Part shown: positions 42,576 through 49,533 of the stretch, in pieces | Position numbering within the stretch: the stretch's first letter is position 1 | Layout of the letters: every line of letters begins with the position of its first letter | NCBI RefSeq assembly: GCF_034355335.1 | Contig: NZ_CP136422.1 | Span: 2,383,501 to 2,447,500, forward strand | Origin: Blautia coccoides | Lineage (GTDB): Bacteria; Bacillota; Clostridia; Lachnospirales; Lachnospiraceae | Direction of reading: 5' to 3' | DNA length: 64,000 nt | Position numbers and translations under genes: made by a program | Notes under the pieces: generated by a model | Database searches by the model: none | What the model saw: only the letters and a program-made list of their open reading frames with translations | What the model was told of the DNA's origin: nothing

Positions 42576-43477
42576 TGAATACAAAAGTTAATCTGGCAGG
42601 TGTGGAACTGAAAAATCCGGTCATGACAGCCTCCGGAACCTTTGGCTCCGGGGCAGAATACAGTGAGTTTGTGGATCTCGGCCGCCTGGGTGCTGTTGTC
42701 ACAAAAGGCGTGGCAAGTGTGCCGTGGACGGGAAATCCCACTCCACGTATTGCAGAGACTTCCTGCGGAATGCTCAATGCCATCGGACTGCAGAATCCCG
42801 GTATTGATGTTTTTTGCGAGAGAGACATTCCTTTCCTGAAAAAATATGACACAAAGATCATAGTTAATGTATGCGGCAAGAGCACAGAGGAATACTGTGA
42901 AGTAGTGGAGCGTCTGGCAGGTGAGGCTGTAGACATGCTGGAGATCAACATCTCCTGCCCAAATGTGAAGGAGGGCGGCATTGCCTTCGGACAGGACCCG
43001 AAAGCGGTGGAGACCATCACTAGGGAAGTAAAGAAGTACGCAAAGCAGCCTATCATCATGAAGCTGAGTCCGAATGTGACAGATATCACCGAGATGGCAA
43101 AGGCTGCCGAGGCAGGCGGCGCGGATGTGCTCTCCCTGATCAATACTCTGACAGGCATGAAGATAGATATCAATAAGAGGACGTTTGCCCTGGCAAATAA
43201 AACAGGCGGTATGTCAGGTCCCTGTTTGAAACCCGTAGCTGTCCGCATGGTTTACCAGGTGGCCCGTGCGGTGAAGCTGCCTATTATCGGTATGGGCGGT
43301 ATCTGCAATGCGGAGGATGCCCTGGAATTTATCCTGGCCGGTGCCACGGCTGTGTCCATCGGGACAGCCAACTTCACCAATCCATATGCCACGGTGGAGA
43401 CTGTGCAGGGGATTGAGGATTATATGAAGAAAAATAAAATTGAGGATATTCAATCCCTGATCGGTGTGGTAGAATAG
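42575..43477 (+). CDS. pyrD: Dihydroorotate dehydrogenase B, catalytic subunit
   Basis: A 300-residue class 1B enzyme with FMN. The catalytic Cys is in NISCPNVKEGG, with MTASGTFGSG, IMKLSPNVTDI, GGMSGPCLKPVA and the phosphate-binding GMGGICNAEDALEFI. The ATG at 42575 shares a base with the pyrK stop (TGATG), and GGAGG lies upstream, so the two subunits are made together. The next gene should be pyrE, but only its first codons remain here. Confidence 0.95.
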   Translation: MNTKVNLAGVELKNPVMTASGTFGSGAEYSEFVDLGRLGAVVTKGVASVPWTGNPTPRIAETSCGMLNAIGLQNPGIDVFCERDIPFLKKYDTKIIVNVCGKSTEEYCEVVERLAGEAVDMLEINISCPNVKEGGIAFGQDPKAVETITREVKKYAKQPIIMKLSPNVTDITEMAKAAEAGGADVLSLINTLTGMKIDINKRTFALANKTGGMSGPCLKPVAVRMVYQVARAVKLPIIGMGGICNAEDALEFILAGATAVSIGTANFTNPYATVETVQGIEDYMKKNKIEDIQSLIGVVE

Positions 43478-43506
43478 ACGGGAATAGAAAACTAGGAGGA
43501 AATTCG

Positions 43507-43541
43507 ATGGAAGCGTATAAACAGGAATTTATTGAATTTAT
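43507..43541 (+). repeat. attL (35-bp repeat, left end of IME)
   Basis: The native pyrE start with its native ribosome site (TAGGAGGAAATTCG) directly before it. Identical to attR except T versus C at position 12. Beyond position 35 the sequences diverge, marking the crossover limit. Confidence 0.9.
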
Positions 43542-43557
43542 AACAACGGTTGTGTGA
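43507..43557 (+). pseudogene. Truncated pyrE stub
   Basis: The native pyrE start now reads 12 pyrE-like codons, then four element codons (TTVV) and TGA: a 16-residue peptide MEAYKQEFIEFITTVV. It keeps the chromosomal ribosome site, so ribosomes finishing pyrD will translate it. It is a by-product of integration, with no expected function. Confidence 0.85.
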
Positions 43558-43641
43558 AACTTGTTATAAGCTGTTAAATCCTTGTATATACTGACTTTCT
43601 CTTGAATCCGTATTTCCGTAAATGCCACAGCCTGTTATAAA

Positions 43642-43684
43642 ATGGTGTAGTTTAATACAAAAATGGTGTAGTAAATGGTGTAAA
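43642..43684 (+). repeat. Left arm-type integrase sites (three direct repeats)
   Basis: ATGGTGTAGT at 43642-43651 and 43663-43672, and ATGGTGTAAA at 43675-43684, all in the same orientation about 100-140 bp inside attL. Matching repeats occur near attR, as for the DR2-type arm sites of Tn916-like integrases. Confidence 0.7.
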
Positions 43685-43789
43685 GAAATCGGAAAGAATT
43701 ATTAAATTTAATACCTGAAAATAAAAAGGAGATTGCCAAATTCTATCAGCAATCTTCTTTTTCAATTAGGCAAATGATACTTCTATATT

Positions 43790-44026
43790 TTACTTATTAT
43801 TATTTGCTGGAATAAACTCAAGCAAATCTTCTATACGACATTCTAAAACAGTGCATAATCGGGCAAGTACAGCAATATCCAATCTTGTGATAGTATTGTT
43901 GCAGTAAGCGTTCAGTTGACTACGTTGCATTTCTGCTCTATGTGCTAATTTATTCTTACTAAGTCCACTTGTTTCTAAAAGTTCATCTAATTTTATTTTG
44001 ATTGTACCATAATCTGAATCTATCAA
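43790..44026 (-). CDS. Small XRE regulator 1 of the IME
   Basis: A 78-residue single-domain XRE protein (IKLDELLETSGLSKNKLAHRAEMQRSQLNAYCNNTITRLDIAVLARLCTVLECRIEDLLEF). The start is TTG at 44026, after AGAGGGGG. It is a clear paralogue of the next gene, and both match the Cro/C1-like regulators found near the ends of mobilizable elements. It probably controls its own promoter and excision or transfer genes. Confidence 0.8.
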   Translation of the reverse strand: MIDSDYGTIKIKLDELLETSGLSKNKLAHRAEMQRSQLNAYCNNTITRLDIAVLARLCTVLECRIEDLLEFIPANNNK

Positions 44027-44156
44027 AGTTAGTGCCCCCTCTAAATTATTTAGTACCGTATTGTTTTGATACTTTATGTATACAGTTTAGACATACTGGG
44101 GCAGGAATATAAGTTCTGACATATCTTGTGCAAAAAGTAACACAAACATATATTTG

Positions 44157-44396
44157 CTATTCGGAGGGGTTGCTATATGGTACAAATTCTAGTAAATCCT
44201 CAATGCGACAATCTAATGCAGTACATAATCGAGCAAGTACAGCGGTATCCAATCTTGTAATGGTGTTATTGTAATAAGCATTAATTTGGCTTTTCTGCAT
44301 TTCTGCCTTGTGCGATAATTTGTTACGGCTTAGACCTTTATCTTTTAAAATGTTTTTCAACTTTATTTGTATGAATCCATATTCAGTGTCAGTCAT
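44157..44396 (-). CDS. Small XRE regulator 2 of the IME
   Basis: A 79-residue XRE protein with about two-thirds identity to regulator 1 (NNTITRLD, AVLARLCT, CRIEDLLEF shared). GGGGAGG lies before its ATG. The 130-bp gap to regulator 1 holds its own leader. A tandem duplication with later divergence is the simplest origin. Confidence 0.82.
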   Translation of the reverse strand: MTDTEYGFIQIKLKNILKDKGLSRNKLSHKAEMQKSQINAYYNNTITRLDTAVLARLCTALDCRIEDLLEFVPYSNPSE

Positions 44397-44543
44397 AGAA
44401 ACCTCCCCTTGTCGAAACGTGTAACAAAAATGAGAACGATAATTCTTGATATTTATTGTATAGATGTTAGAATAGAAAAAGAAGTTCTAACATGTATGGT
44501 TAGACTAGTTGCACAAACATAAGTTCTTAGAGGAGAGGTACAC

Positions 44544-44831
44544 ATGAAAGAAGTAAAAGAGTTATTAAAGCTTGCAGCAGATAGTATGAAGAATGAGACA
44601 TTGTGTCATTTACTGGAAAGTGATATGGAATATCAGAAAAGGTCAGAAGAAGCTAAGCAGGCATTACGAGATGTTGATGAATTAGAATTGACAGAAAAGC
44701 AACGATATATTGTGGATACTTTAATCGCAAGGAAAGATGAAGTAGAGTATGATTATCATGTGAACGCATACATGGCAGGAATGCTGGACGGCTATGAAAT
44801 TTTAAAAATGTTCAATCTGACGAGAGAGTAA
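44544..44831 (+). CDS. Small helical acidic protein of the IME, unknown
   Basis: A 95-residue protein, almost wholly helical and acidic (MKEVKELLKLAADSMKNETLCHLLESDMEYQKRSEEAKQALRDVDELELTEKQRYIVDTLIARKDEVEYDYHVNAYMAGMLDGYEIL). Similar short proteins are common in Lachnospiraceae mobile elements, but I cannot name the family securely. AGAGGAGAGG precedes the ATG. It is divergent from the XRE pair. Confidence 0.7.
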   Translation: MKEVKELLKLAADSMKNETLCHLLESDMEYQKRSEEAKQALRDVDELELTEKQRYIVDTLIARKDEVEYDYHVNAYMAGMLDGYEILKMFNLTRE

Positions 44832-44855
44832 TAATTAAGCCTGTAAACCAGTGAG

Positions 44856-44901
44856 GTAAAGGAACAAGGCGAAGCCGAGACGCCGTAGGGCAGTCCTTTA
44901 C
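44856..44901. other. Structured segment in the IME
   Basis: GTAAAGGA (44856-44863) pairs with TCCTTTAC (44894-44901) and inside it GGCG (44868-44871) with CGCC (44881-44884). The stretch is GC-rich against an AT-rich background and non-coding. It may be a small structured RNA or a protein-binding site. Confidence 0.4.
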
Positions 44902-44934
44902 GGAACGAACGGAGCCGGTACCACCATGATGTAT

Positions 44935-44976
44935 AAGAGGACTTGAAAGGTCACAACCTTGCAAGTCCTCTTGTTT
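44935..44976. terminator. Bidirectional terminator inside the IME
   Basis: AAGAGGACTTG with CAAGTCCTCTT, and a nested AAGG/CCTT, followed by GTTT. It separates the convergent small acidic gene and XRE gene. Confidence 0.8.
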
Positions 44977-44986
44977 ATGATATGGG

Positions 44987-45820
44987 TTACTTCTGTTCGG
45001 ATTCATACTTACGGAATACCGCTTCTTTTGTGGCTTCTCTAAGAAAGCTGTCCTGTTTGATAAAGTCCAGATTTTCATTTAGAATGTAAGCGTCTGATTC
45101 ACAATCATATTCATAAGGCATAATCTGAGCCATATAGTCGTTGTTGTCAATTCCATAATAAATCAACTTAGAATCCCGTAAAGTCAAGCCAAGTGTCAGA
45201 AAGCCGGAAGTGAAGTAATTATTATTATGTGGGAGTGTCAGCTTGTCCGCAGCATGGGAAAAGTCAATGCGCTCCTCATTCTGCTCCTCTCCAAAAGCCG
45301 GGATGATGTGCAGGGTGTTGTTCTTCCTGTCAGCGTAGGCATTGCATACCAGTACGGAATAGTCTGCCCTCTGGATGATTCCCTCAAAGAAATTCCCGGA
45401 ATAAGCGGTGGGCTGGTAAAATATTGCTGTCTCTTTCGTGGAAAGATTGTGGTAGGTCATAAATCCATTGACGAGCCTTACAATCTCCATATCATCCCCG
45501 TATGTATACCCATTCTGCTGTATCATCTGGTAGAAGTTCTCCGCAAATTCTTCCGGCAACTGAATCCCCAGCTTTTCCACTATCAGCATATCTACATATT
45601 CTTTAAATGAGCCATAGAGCAGTTCATTGAGCGTGATGTTGCCAAGGGTGGCTATCTGTTTCATCCGTTTCTCATTAGGAAGATTTACGCCTTTTTCCCA
45701 ACTGTTCACAGAGCCTTTCGGGGCATTGTCAATGATTTCCCCGAACTTCTGCATACTGTAACCGTATTTCTTCCGTATCTGTAAAATCCGTTTTCCAACC
45801 GCTTCTTTGTTCACAAACAT
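44987..45820 (-). CDS. XRE-family regulator, long form
   Basis: A 277-residue protein with an N-terminal HTH (AVGKRILQIRKKYGYSMQKFGEIIDNAPKGSVNSWEKGVNLPNEKRMKQIATLGNITLNELLYG) and a ~200-residue C-terminal region with no motif I know (several Tyr/Phe, acidic stretches). The layout suggests a ligand-sensing repressor for the IME. Start at 45820 with GAGGTG 5 bp upstream; the GTG at 45826 lies within that site. It is divergent from the transfer module. Confidence 0.8.
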   Translation of the reverse strand: MFVNKEAVGKRILQIRKKYGYSMQKFGEIIDNAPKGSVNSWEKGVNLPNEKRMKQIATLGNITLNELLYGSFKEYVDMLIVEKLGIQLPEEFAENFYQMIQQNGYTYGDDMEIVRLVNGFMTYHNLSTKETAIFYQPTAYSGNFFEGIIQRADYSVLVCNAYADRKNNTLHIIPAFGEEQNEERIDFSHAADKLTLPHNNNYFTSGFLTLGLTLRDSKLIYYGIDNNDYMAQIMPYEYDCESDAYILNENLDFIKQDSFLREATKEAVFRKYESEQK

Positions 45821-45958
45821 AATCACACCTCATTTCTGGATTCATCATACCACAATATAAGGAGAAATGTAAGGGGTAAAATATAAAAACTTTTGAAAAG
45901 ATATGGAAAGATAATGTAATACTTCAAGAATAAAGTAATGATAAAAGTAAAATATGTG

Positions 45959-45987
45959 TTGACAAAACAGGAAATAGAGTATATGAT
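45959..45987 (+). promoter_or_regulatory. Promoter of the IME mobilisation module
   Basis: TTGACA (45959-45964) and TATGAT (45982-45987), 17-bp spacing, upstream of the DUF961-like gene and divergent from the long XRE gene, whose product probably represses it. Confidence 0.7.
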
Positions 45988-46013
45988 AGTGCCAAGAGGT
46001 AAGGAGAAAAGTA

Positions 46014-46436
46014 ATGAAATCAATAAAGCAGATATGGTTAAGAAAAGGACTTGTTACACTTACCAGCAGCTTATTCACGAAGATTCAAGAAAAGGAGACA
46101 AAAAATATGCAGATTACAATGACAAAAGAGCAGGTCAAAGAAGCGTTCGGGGAACTGCGCTACATGGGTGCTGATTACTGCTACCGCTACGACAAGGAAA
46201 CCAGAAAGCGGACAGAGGAAGTCGAAGCGTTAAAACTCCACCTTGGCAGTATCAAGTTAGGGAACAGCATTGACATCCGGCTGGAAACAACAGAGCTTCC
46301 GAAGATTGAACCCTATTCTGTAGTCGAACTGCAAGCGCCGGTATATGACCCATATGTGCAGAGGGGGAACTACGCTACATTGGTAGAACGGTTCACCTGC
46401 AAAGGGATTCGGGCGGTTTCCGGCAAGAACGTGTAG
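46014..46436 (+). CDS. DUF961-like accessory protein of the IME
   Basis: Up to 140 residues. Two starts fit: ATG at 46014 (AAGGAG 6 bp upstream) and ATG at 46107 (AAAGGAG upstream, giving 109 residues and beginning MQITMTKEQVKEAFGEL). The body, LKLHLGSIKLGNSIDIRLET ... YSVVELQAPVYDPYVQRGNYATLVERFTCKGIRAV, resembles the DUF961 proteins encoded just ahead of the relaxase in Tn916 and ICEBs1; I hold that with moderate confidence. Helicase-processivity or accessory roles are known for such proteins. Confidence 0.6.
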   Translation: MKSIKQIWLRKGLVTLTSSLFTKIQEKETKNMQITMTKEQVKEAFGELRYMGADYCYRYDKETRKRTEEVEALKLHLGSIKLGNSIDIRLETTELPKIEPYSVVELQAPVYDPYVQRGNYATLVERFTCKGIRAVSGKNV

Positions 46437-46550
46437 CATATCACGCTTTGAAATCTCCGCCTGTATCTTCCCAAAAGATACAGGTGAGAGATTTTGAAGC
46501 GGTGGCAGAGCCACAAAGGAAAGGGCAGGTGATAACGCACGGAAAACAGA

Positions 46551-47621
46551 ATGTTTTCAGAACCCTCCTATACTAACAGGAGGGTAACTCGTCAGAAAGA
46601 AGAATTAACAGCACTGATTGACTGGTGTCAGATTACGGTAAAGGGTTTGGATGTGTTTACTATCATTGAGGACATTCTCCGGATTCCCTTAAATCTTATG
46701 GAACTGCATTGTAAAGGCAAGGGAATAGCCGGACATGAACTGATAGCCGGATTTGACAATATCAAAATCTTAAAGCCAACAGGTAAGGCACAATATGAGG
46801 GATTCCAGATACTAATGAGTGGTTCTGGATGCCGGAATTACGAGAACTTTCTTACAATCAACAAGGAAACATGGTTTGATTTCTTGGAAAGGGTTTGTAA
46901 ATATGATGTGAATTTTCCCCGGATAGATTTGGCGATTGATGATAGGAAACCATACCTTCACATTCCGACACTTGTTCAAATGACGGAAGAGGGTATGCTG
47001 TCCAGTCAGTTAAGAAATATTTCAGAAAATGGTTCGGGTGAATTGGGCGAAGAAGCAATGATACATAAGGGGAAAAGCCTGTATTTGGGAAGTAAGACCA
47101 GTGATTTCAGGATAGTCTTTTATGAAAAAGGATATGAACAGGCTGAAAAGTATGGAAAAGAAGCAGATACGGACTGGAACAGGTATGAACTACGGTTCCG
47201 GCAAGAACGGGCAGTTAAGGCAGTACAAGCACTGATACAGCACAGGGATGTGGCACAGGTGGCGTTGCAGGTGCTAAATGAAAAGGTCAGATTCTTGCAG
47301 AAGCCGGAGAACAGCACCACAACCAGAAAACGTCTGTACCCAACTTACACACCGTGGGAAGAATTCATGCAAGACATAGGGAAAATCAAGCTGACCATGA
47401 ACCCACAGAAGAAAACACTGGAACGTACATGGGACTGGCTTACAACCTCTGTTGCCCCGTCATTGAAGATGTTTTCAGAGATAGGGAAACTGGATAATCG
47501 GGACTATATCGGGCTACTGGTGGAGAATGGGAAAATGAACACCGTGCAACAGCGGATATATGATGATTACAGAAAATCAATTCAGCTACCCAAATATGAT
47601 AGTAAGGAGATGGTATTATAG
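46551..47621 (+). CDS. MOBT relaxase (Rep_trans / replication initiation factor family)
   Basis: A 356-residue protein of the Tn916 Orf20/ICEBs1 NicK family: ALIDWCQITVKGLDVFTIIEDIL, GFDNIKILKPTGKAQYEGFQILMSGSGCRNYEN, PRIDLAIDDRKPYLHIPTLVQ and WNRYELRFRQERA, the last giving the motif with acidic metal ligand, then the C-terminal region with the nicking Tyr. It nicks oriT and starts rolling-circle transfer using a helper element's conjugation machinery. The frame upstream is closed, so 46551 is the first ATG. It overlaps the oriT-like hairpin. Confidence 0.88.
   Translation: MFSEPSYTNRRVTRQKEELTALIDWCQITVKGLDVFTIIEDILRIPLNLMELHCKGKGIAGHELIAGFDNIKILKPTGKAQYEGFQILMSGSGCRNYENFLTINKETWFDFLERVCKYDVNFPRIDLAIDDRKPYLHIPTLVQMTEEGMLSSQLRNISENGSGELGEEAMIHKGKSLYLGSKTSDFRIVFYEKGYEQAEKYGKEADTDWNRYELRFRQERAVKAVQALIQHRDVAQVALQVLNEKVRFLQKPENSTTTRKRLYPTYTPWEEFMQDIGKIKLTMNPQKKTLERTWDWLTTSVAPSLKMFSEIGKLDNRDYIGLLVENGKMNTVQQRIYDDYRKSIQLPKYDSKEMVL
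46562..46585 (+). other. Probable oriT, within the relaxase 5' end
   Basis: A 24-bp site: A, CCCTCCT (46563-46569), eight bases ending CTAAC, AGGAGGG (46578-46584), T. From memory the ICEBs1 oriT has the same layout and length: a C-rich arm, CTAAC, a G-rich arm, lying at the start of nicK. Shared CTAACAGG in the nick region supports this as the origin of transfer. Matched from memory, not by alignment. Confidence 0.75.
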
Positions 47622-47674
47622 ACAAAGCATTATTGAATGTGAAAGAAGTAAGTGAATATTTAGCCTGCAAATAA
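47618..47674 (+). pseudogene. Excisionase N-terminal fragment, start codon lost
   Basis: In the frame starting at ATA 47618 the sequence reads I-DKALLNVKEVSEYLACK and stops. It looks like the start of an excisionase (xDxALLxVKEVSEYL). The expected ATG is ATA, AAGGAG lies upstream, and the frame ends where the IS110 insertion probably begins. It overlaps the relaxase stop. Confidence 0.5.
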
Positions 47675-47739
47675 AAAGTCAAGGCTAAATTGAAGAACAT
47701 TGAAAATTTTATACAGGTTGAAAATTAGGTATCAAAATA

Positions 47740-47763
47740 AGACCACCACACCAGTGCTGGTCT
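47740..47763 (-). terminator. Terminator of the IS110 transposase
   Basis: On the minus strand AGACCA and TGGTCT pair (47763-47758 and 47745-47740) and are followed by TATTTT. An inner ACCAGTGCTGG palindrome helps. Confidence 0.6.
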
Positions 47764-47780
47764 GAGAATTATAATGATGA

Positions 47781-48989
47781 TTAGGATTCTGGAAGAGATG
47801 AAAGATATTCTTTCACTCGTCCGTAATAGATTCTTAGAAACTTGTTGGCACCTGCAGTCATATAGACATAATAAGGCTTGCCTTGTGCCCGTTTCTTATC
47901 TATGAACTGATACACAGGATCATCCTGTGGGTGTGTTTTTATTAAGACATCCATTACCTGAAATAAAGTCTTTCTAAGATCAGATGAGCCTCGTTTTGAA
48001 GTTGGAACACTTTTTTGTTCATAACTTCCCGATTCATTAACACCGGGATCTACACCGGCAAAAGCAGTAATAGCACCTTTATGGGTAAAACGGGAAACAT
48101 CACCAATCTCAGCCATCAATTGAGGACCAAGCGAAGCACCAACCCCTTTCATCGCCATAACAATAGGATACTCTGGGAGTTTGGATGCAGTTTCATTCAT
48201 AAGTGTGCGTAGTGATTCAACGGTTGTAGAAGCACTGTTAAGCTGGTTTACAGCCTGCTTGATAATAAGCTTTGTAATGTCATCCTTAGGAAGTACAGGA
48301 ACAAGTTCCTTTGCTTTTCCATAGATTTCCTCAGCTTTGGATTGGCTGAAGTTGTACTTCTTACGTTTGCACCAGTTTTGATAATGGTCGATAAAGGCAT
48401 TCAGAGACATTTTACGGACACAGTCCACATGCCAGTATGTAGATGCAAAATCAACCCATTTCTGGCTGCCGTCACTGCGTGCAGGACTGTCAAAGTAAGT
48501 ATTAACACCAGGATAGGTTTGGTCAAGGATGCCGATAAGATTATTTTTCATAGCCGTCTTGTGCTTCATGTAAAAGCCGAACTGACGGTTCATGGTTTTG
48601 AGCTGATTGCGTAATTCATCCATAACATTATACTGTTTAAGATTTTGCCATTTGTCAAGAGCATATCGGGCAATCTTAACAGCATCCGCTTTATCAGATT
48701 TCACTTTACGAAGAGAATCATTATCAAAGTCTTTGATAAGTTTTGGGTTAATGGCACTGACGAAAAGATTTGCCTTTGAAAGCTGATGGGCGAGGACTTC
48801 ATAATAACGTCCTGTGTGCTCCATCACGATTCGGGACTCCCCTTCAACAGAGTTGATGAGTTCTACAAGTGAATGGATATCACTGGCTGTGTGTTTGATT
48901 TCGAAAGGTGCGGAAACAATTTCACCGAAAGGTCGCATGATAGCAACCATACTCTTACCTTTTGAAACATCGATACCTACTGCGTTCAT
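47781..48989 (-). CDS. IS110-family transposase (DEDD, RuvC-like)
   Basis: A 402-residue transposase with the N-terminal RuvC-like DEDD domain (first Asp in AVGIDVSKGKS, Glu in VMEHTGRYYE, Asp residues in KSDKADAVKIARYA) and the C-terminal Tnp_20 domain (MKGVGASLGPQLMAEIGDVSRF, FAGVDPGVNESGSYEQKSVPTSKRGSSDLRKTLF, with the probable catalytic Ser in SKRGSS). It is full length with AAGGAGTG before the ATG. Such elements insert without inverted repeats, guided by a bridge RNA from the non-coding end. Confidence 0.93.
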   Translation of the reverse strand: MNAVGIDVSKGKSMVAIMRPFGEIVSAPFEIKHTASDIHSLVELINSVEGESRIVMEHTGRYYEVLAHQLSKANLFVSAINPKLIKDFDNDSLRKVKSDKADAVKIARYALDKWQNLKQYNVMDELRNQLKTMNRQFGFYMKHKTAMKNNLIGILDQTYPGVNTYFDSPARSDGSQKWVDFASTYWHVDCVRKMSLNAFIDHYQNWCKRKKYNFSQSKAEEIYGKAKELVPVLPKDDITKLIIKQAVNQLNSASTTVESLRTLMNETASKLPEYPIVMAMKGVGASLGPQLMAEIGDVSRFTHKGAITAFAGVDPGVNESGSYEQKSVPTSKRGSSDLRKTLFQVMDVLIKTHPQDDPVYQFIDKKRAQGKPYYVYMTAGANKFLRIYYGRVKEYLSSLPES

Positions 48990-49095
48990 AAATTGTCACT
49001 CCTTAAGATTATTGCAATGGATAAATACCAGTTTTACTCATTGCCTATTCAATCTACTGTGGTGTGACGCGAATGCACCTATGGCGATTCAACCT
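48990..49095 (-). ncRNA. Candidate bridge-RNA region of the IS110 element
   Basis: About 106 nt between the transposase start and the probable element end, non-coding, with several short repeats (TTGAAT twice, CATTCGC echoed outside the end). In IS110-group elements this position encodes the bridge RNA. CCTGCA occurs at both likely ends (47664-47669 and 49093-49098), a candidate core. RNA boundaries are not readable by eye. Confidence 0.4.
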
Positions 49096-49204
49096 GCATA
49101 AAACGAACGCTGCGAATGAGGAGCTGGTTATCAGTCTAATTTACGGACGCGAAGTCCAAGATTGGAAGACGATATACCGATTGCTCCATCATTATACAGC
49201 TTAA
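49091..49204 (+). pseudogene. C-terminal fragment of an IME protein cut by IS110
   Basis: The frame reads NLHKTNAANEELVISLIYGREVQDWKTIYRLLHHYTA and stops 8 bp before xis. It has the look of a helix-turn-helix C-terminus, with no start codon, ending at the probable IS110 junction on the left. Its N-terminal part is missing from the window. Confidence 0.4.
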
Positions 49205-49212
49205 GCAACAAG

Positions 49213-49398
49213 ATGGATAATTCCTTACTGGCTGTAAGGGATATTAACCATAAACATATTGTAGTAGGGATTGGAGATACAAAAGCCAGAGAGCTTTTGA
49301 GGAATCCATATAACGGTTTTACCATTAGGATTGGCAATAGGTTATATGCACATAAGGCAAAACTGGATGTGTGGTTGAAAAATCAGGTTGTAGGATAA
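49213..49398 (+). CDS. xis: Excisionase (Xis)
   Basis: A 61-residue protein, MDNSLLAVRDINHKHIVVGIGDTKARELLRNPYNGFTIRIGNRLYAHKAKLDVWLKNQVVG, a winged-helix excisionase of the MerR-like type with the family core GIGDTKARELL and IRIGNRLYAHKAKLDVWL. It sits before int as usual and should direct excision. A frame open from TTG 49162 adds 17 residues. The ribosome site is weak (AAGCAAC), which may mean coupling to the truncated gene upstream. Confidence 0.78.
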   Translation: MDNSLLAVRDINHKHIVVGIGDTKARELLRNPYNGFTIRIGNRLYAHKAKLDVWLKNQVVG

Positions 49399-49533
49399 AA
49401 ATAATGACTGGAAATCAGAGAAAAACCTTTGATTTCCGGTCAAATTCCCGAATTGAAAATCTCTATCAGGTATGGTAAAATTGAAAGGAATTTAATAGTT
49501 CTTTTCCCGATTTTGCTAAGAAAGGAGGCAGTG

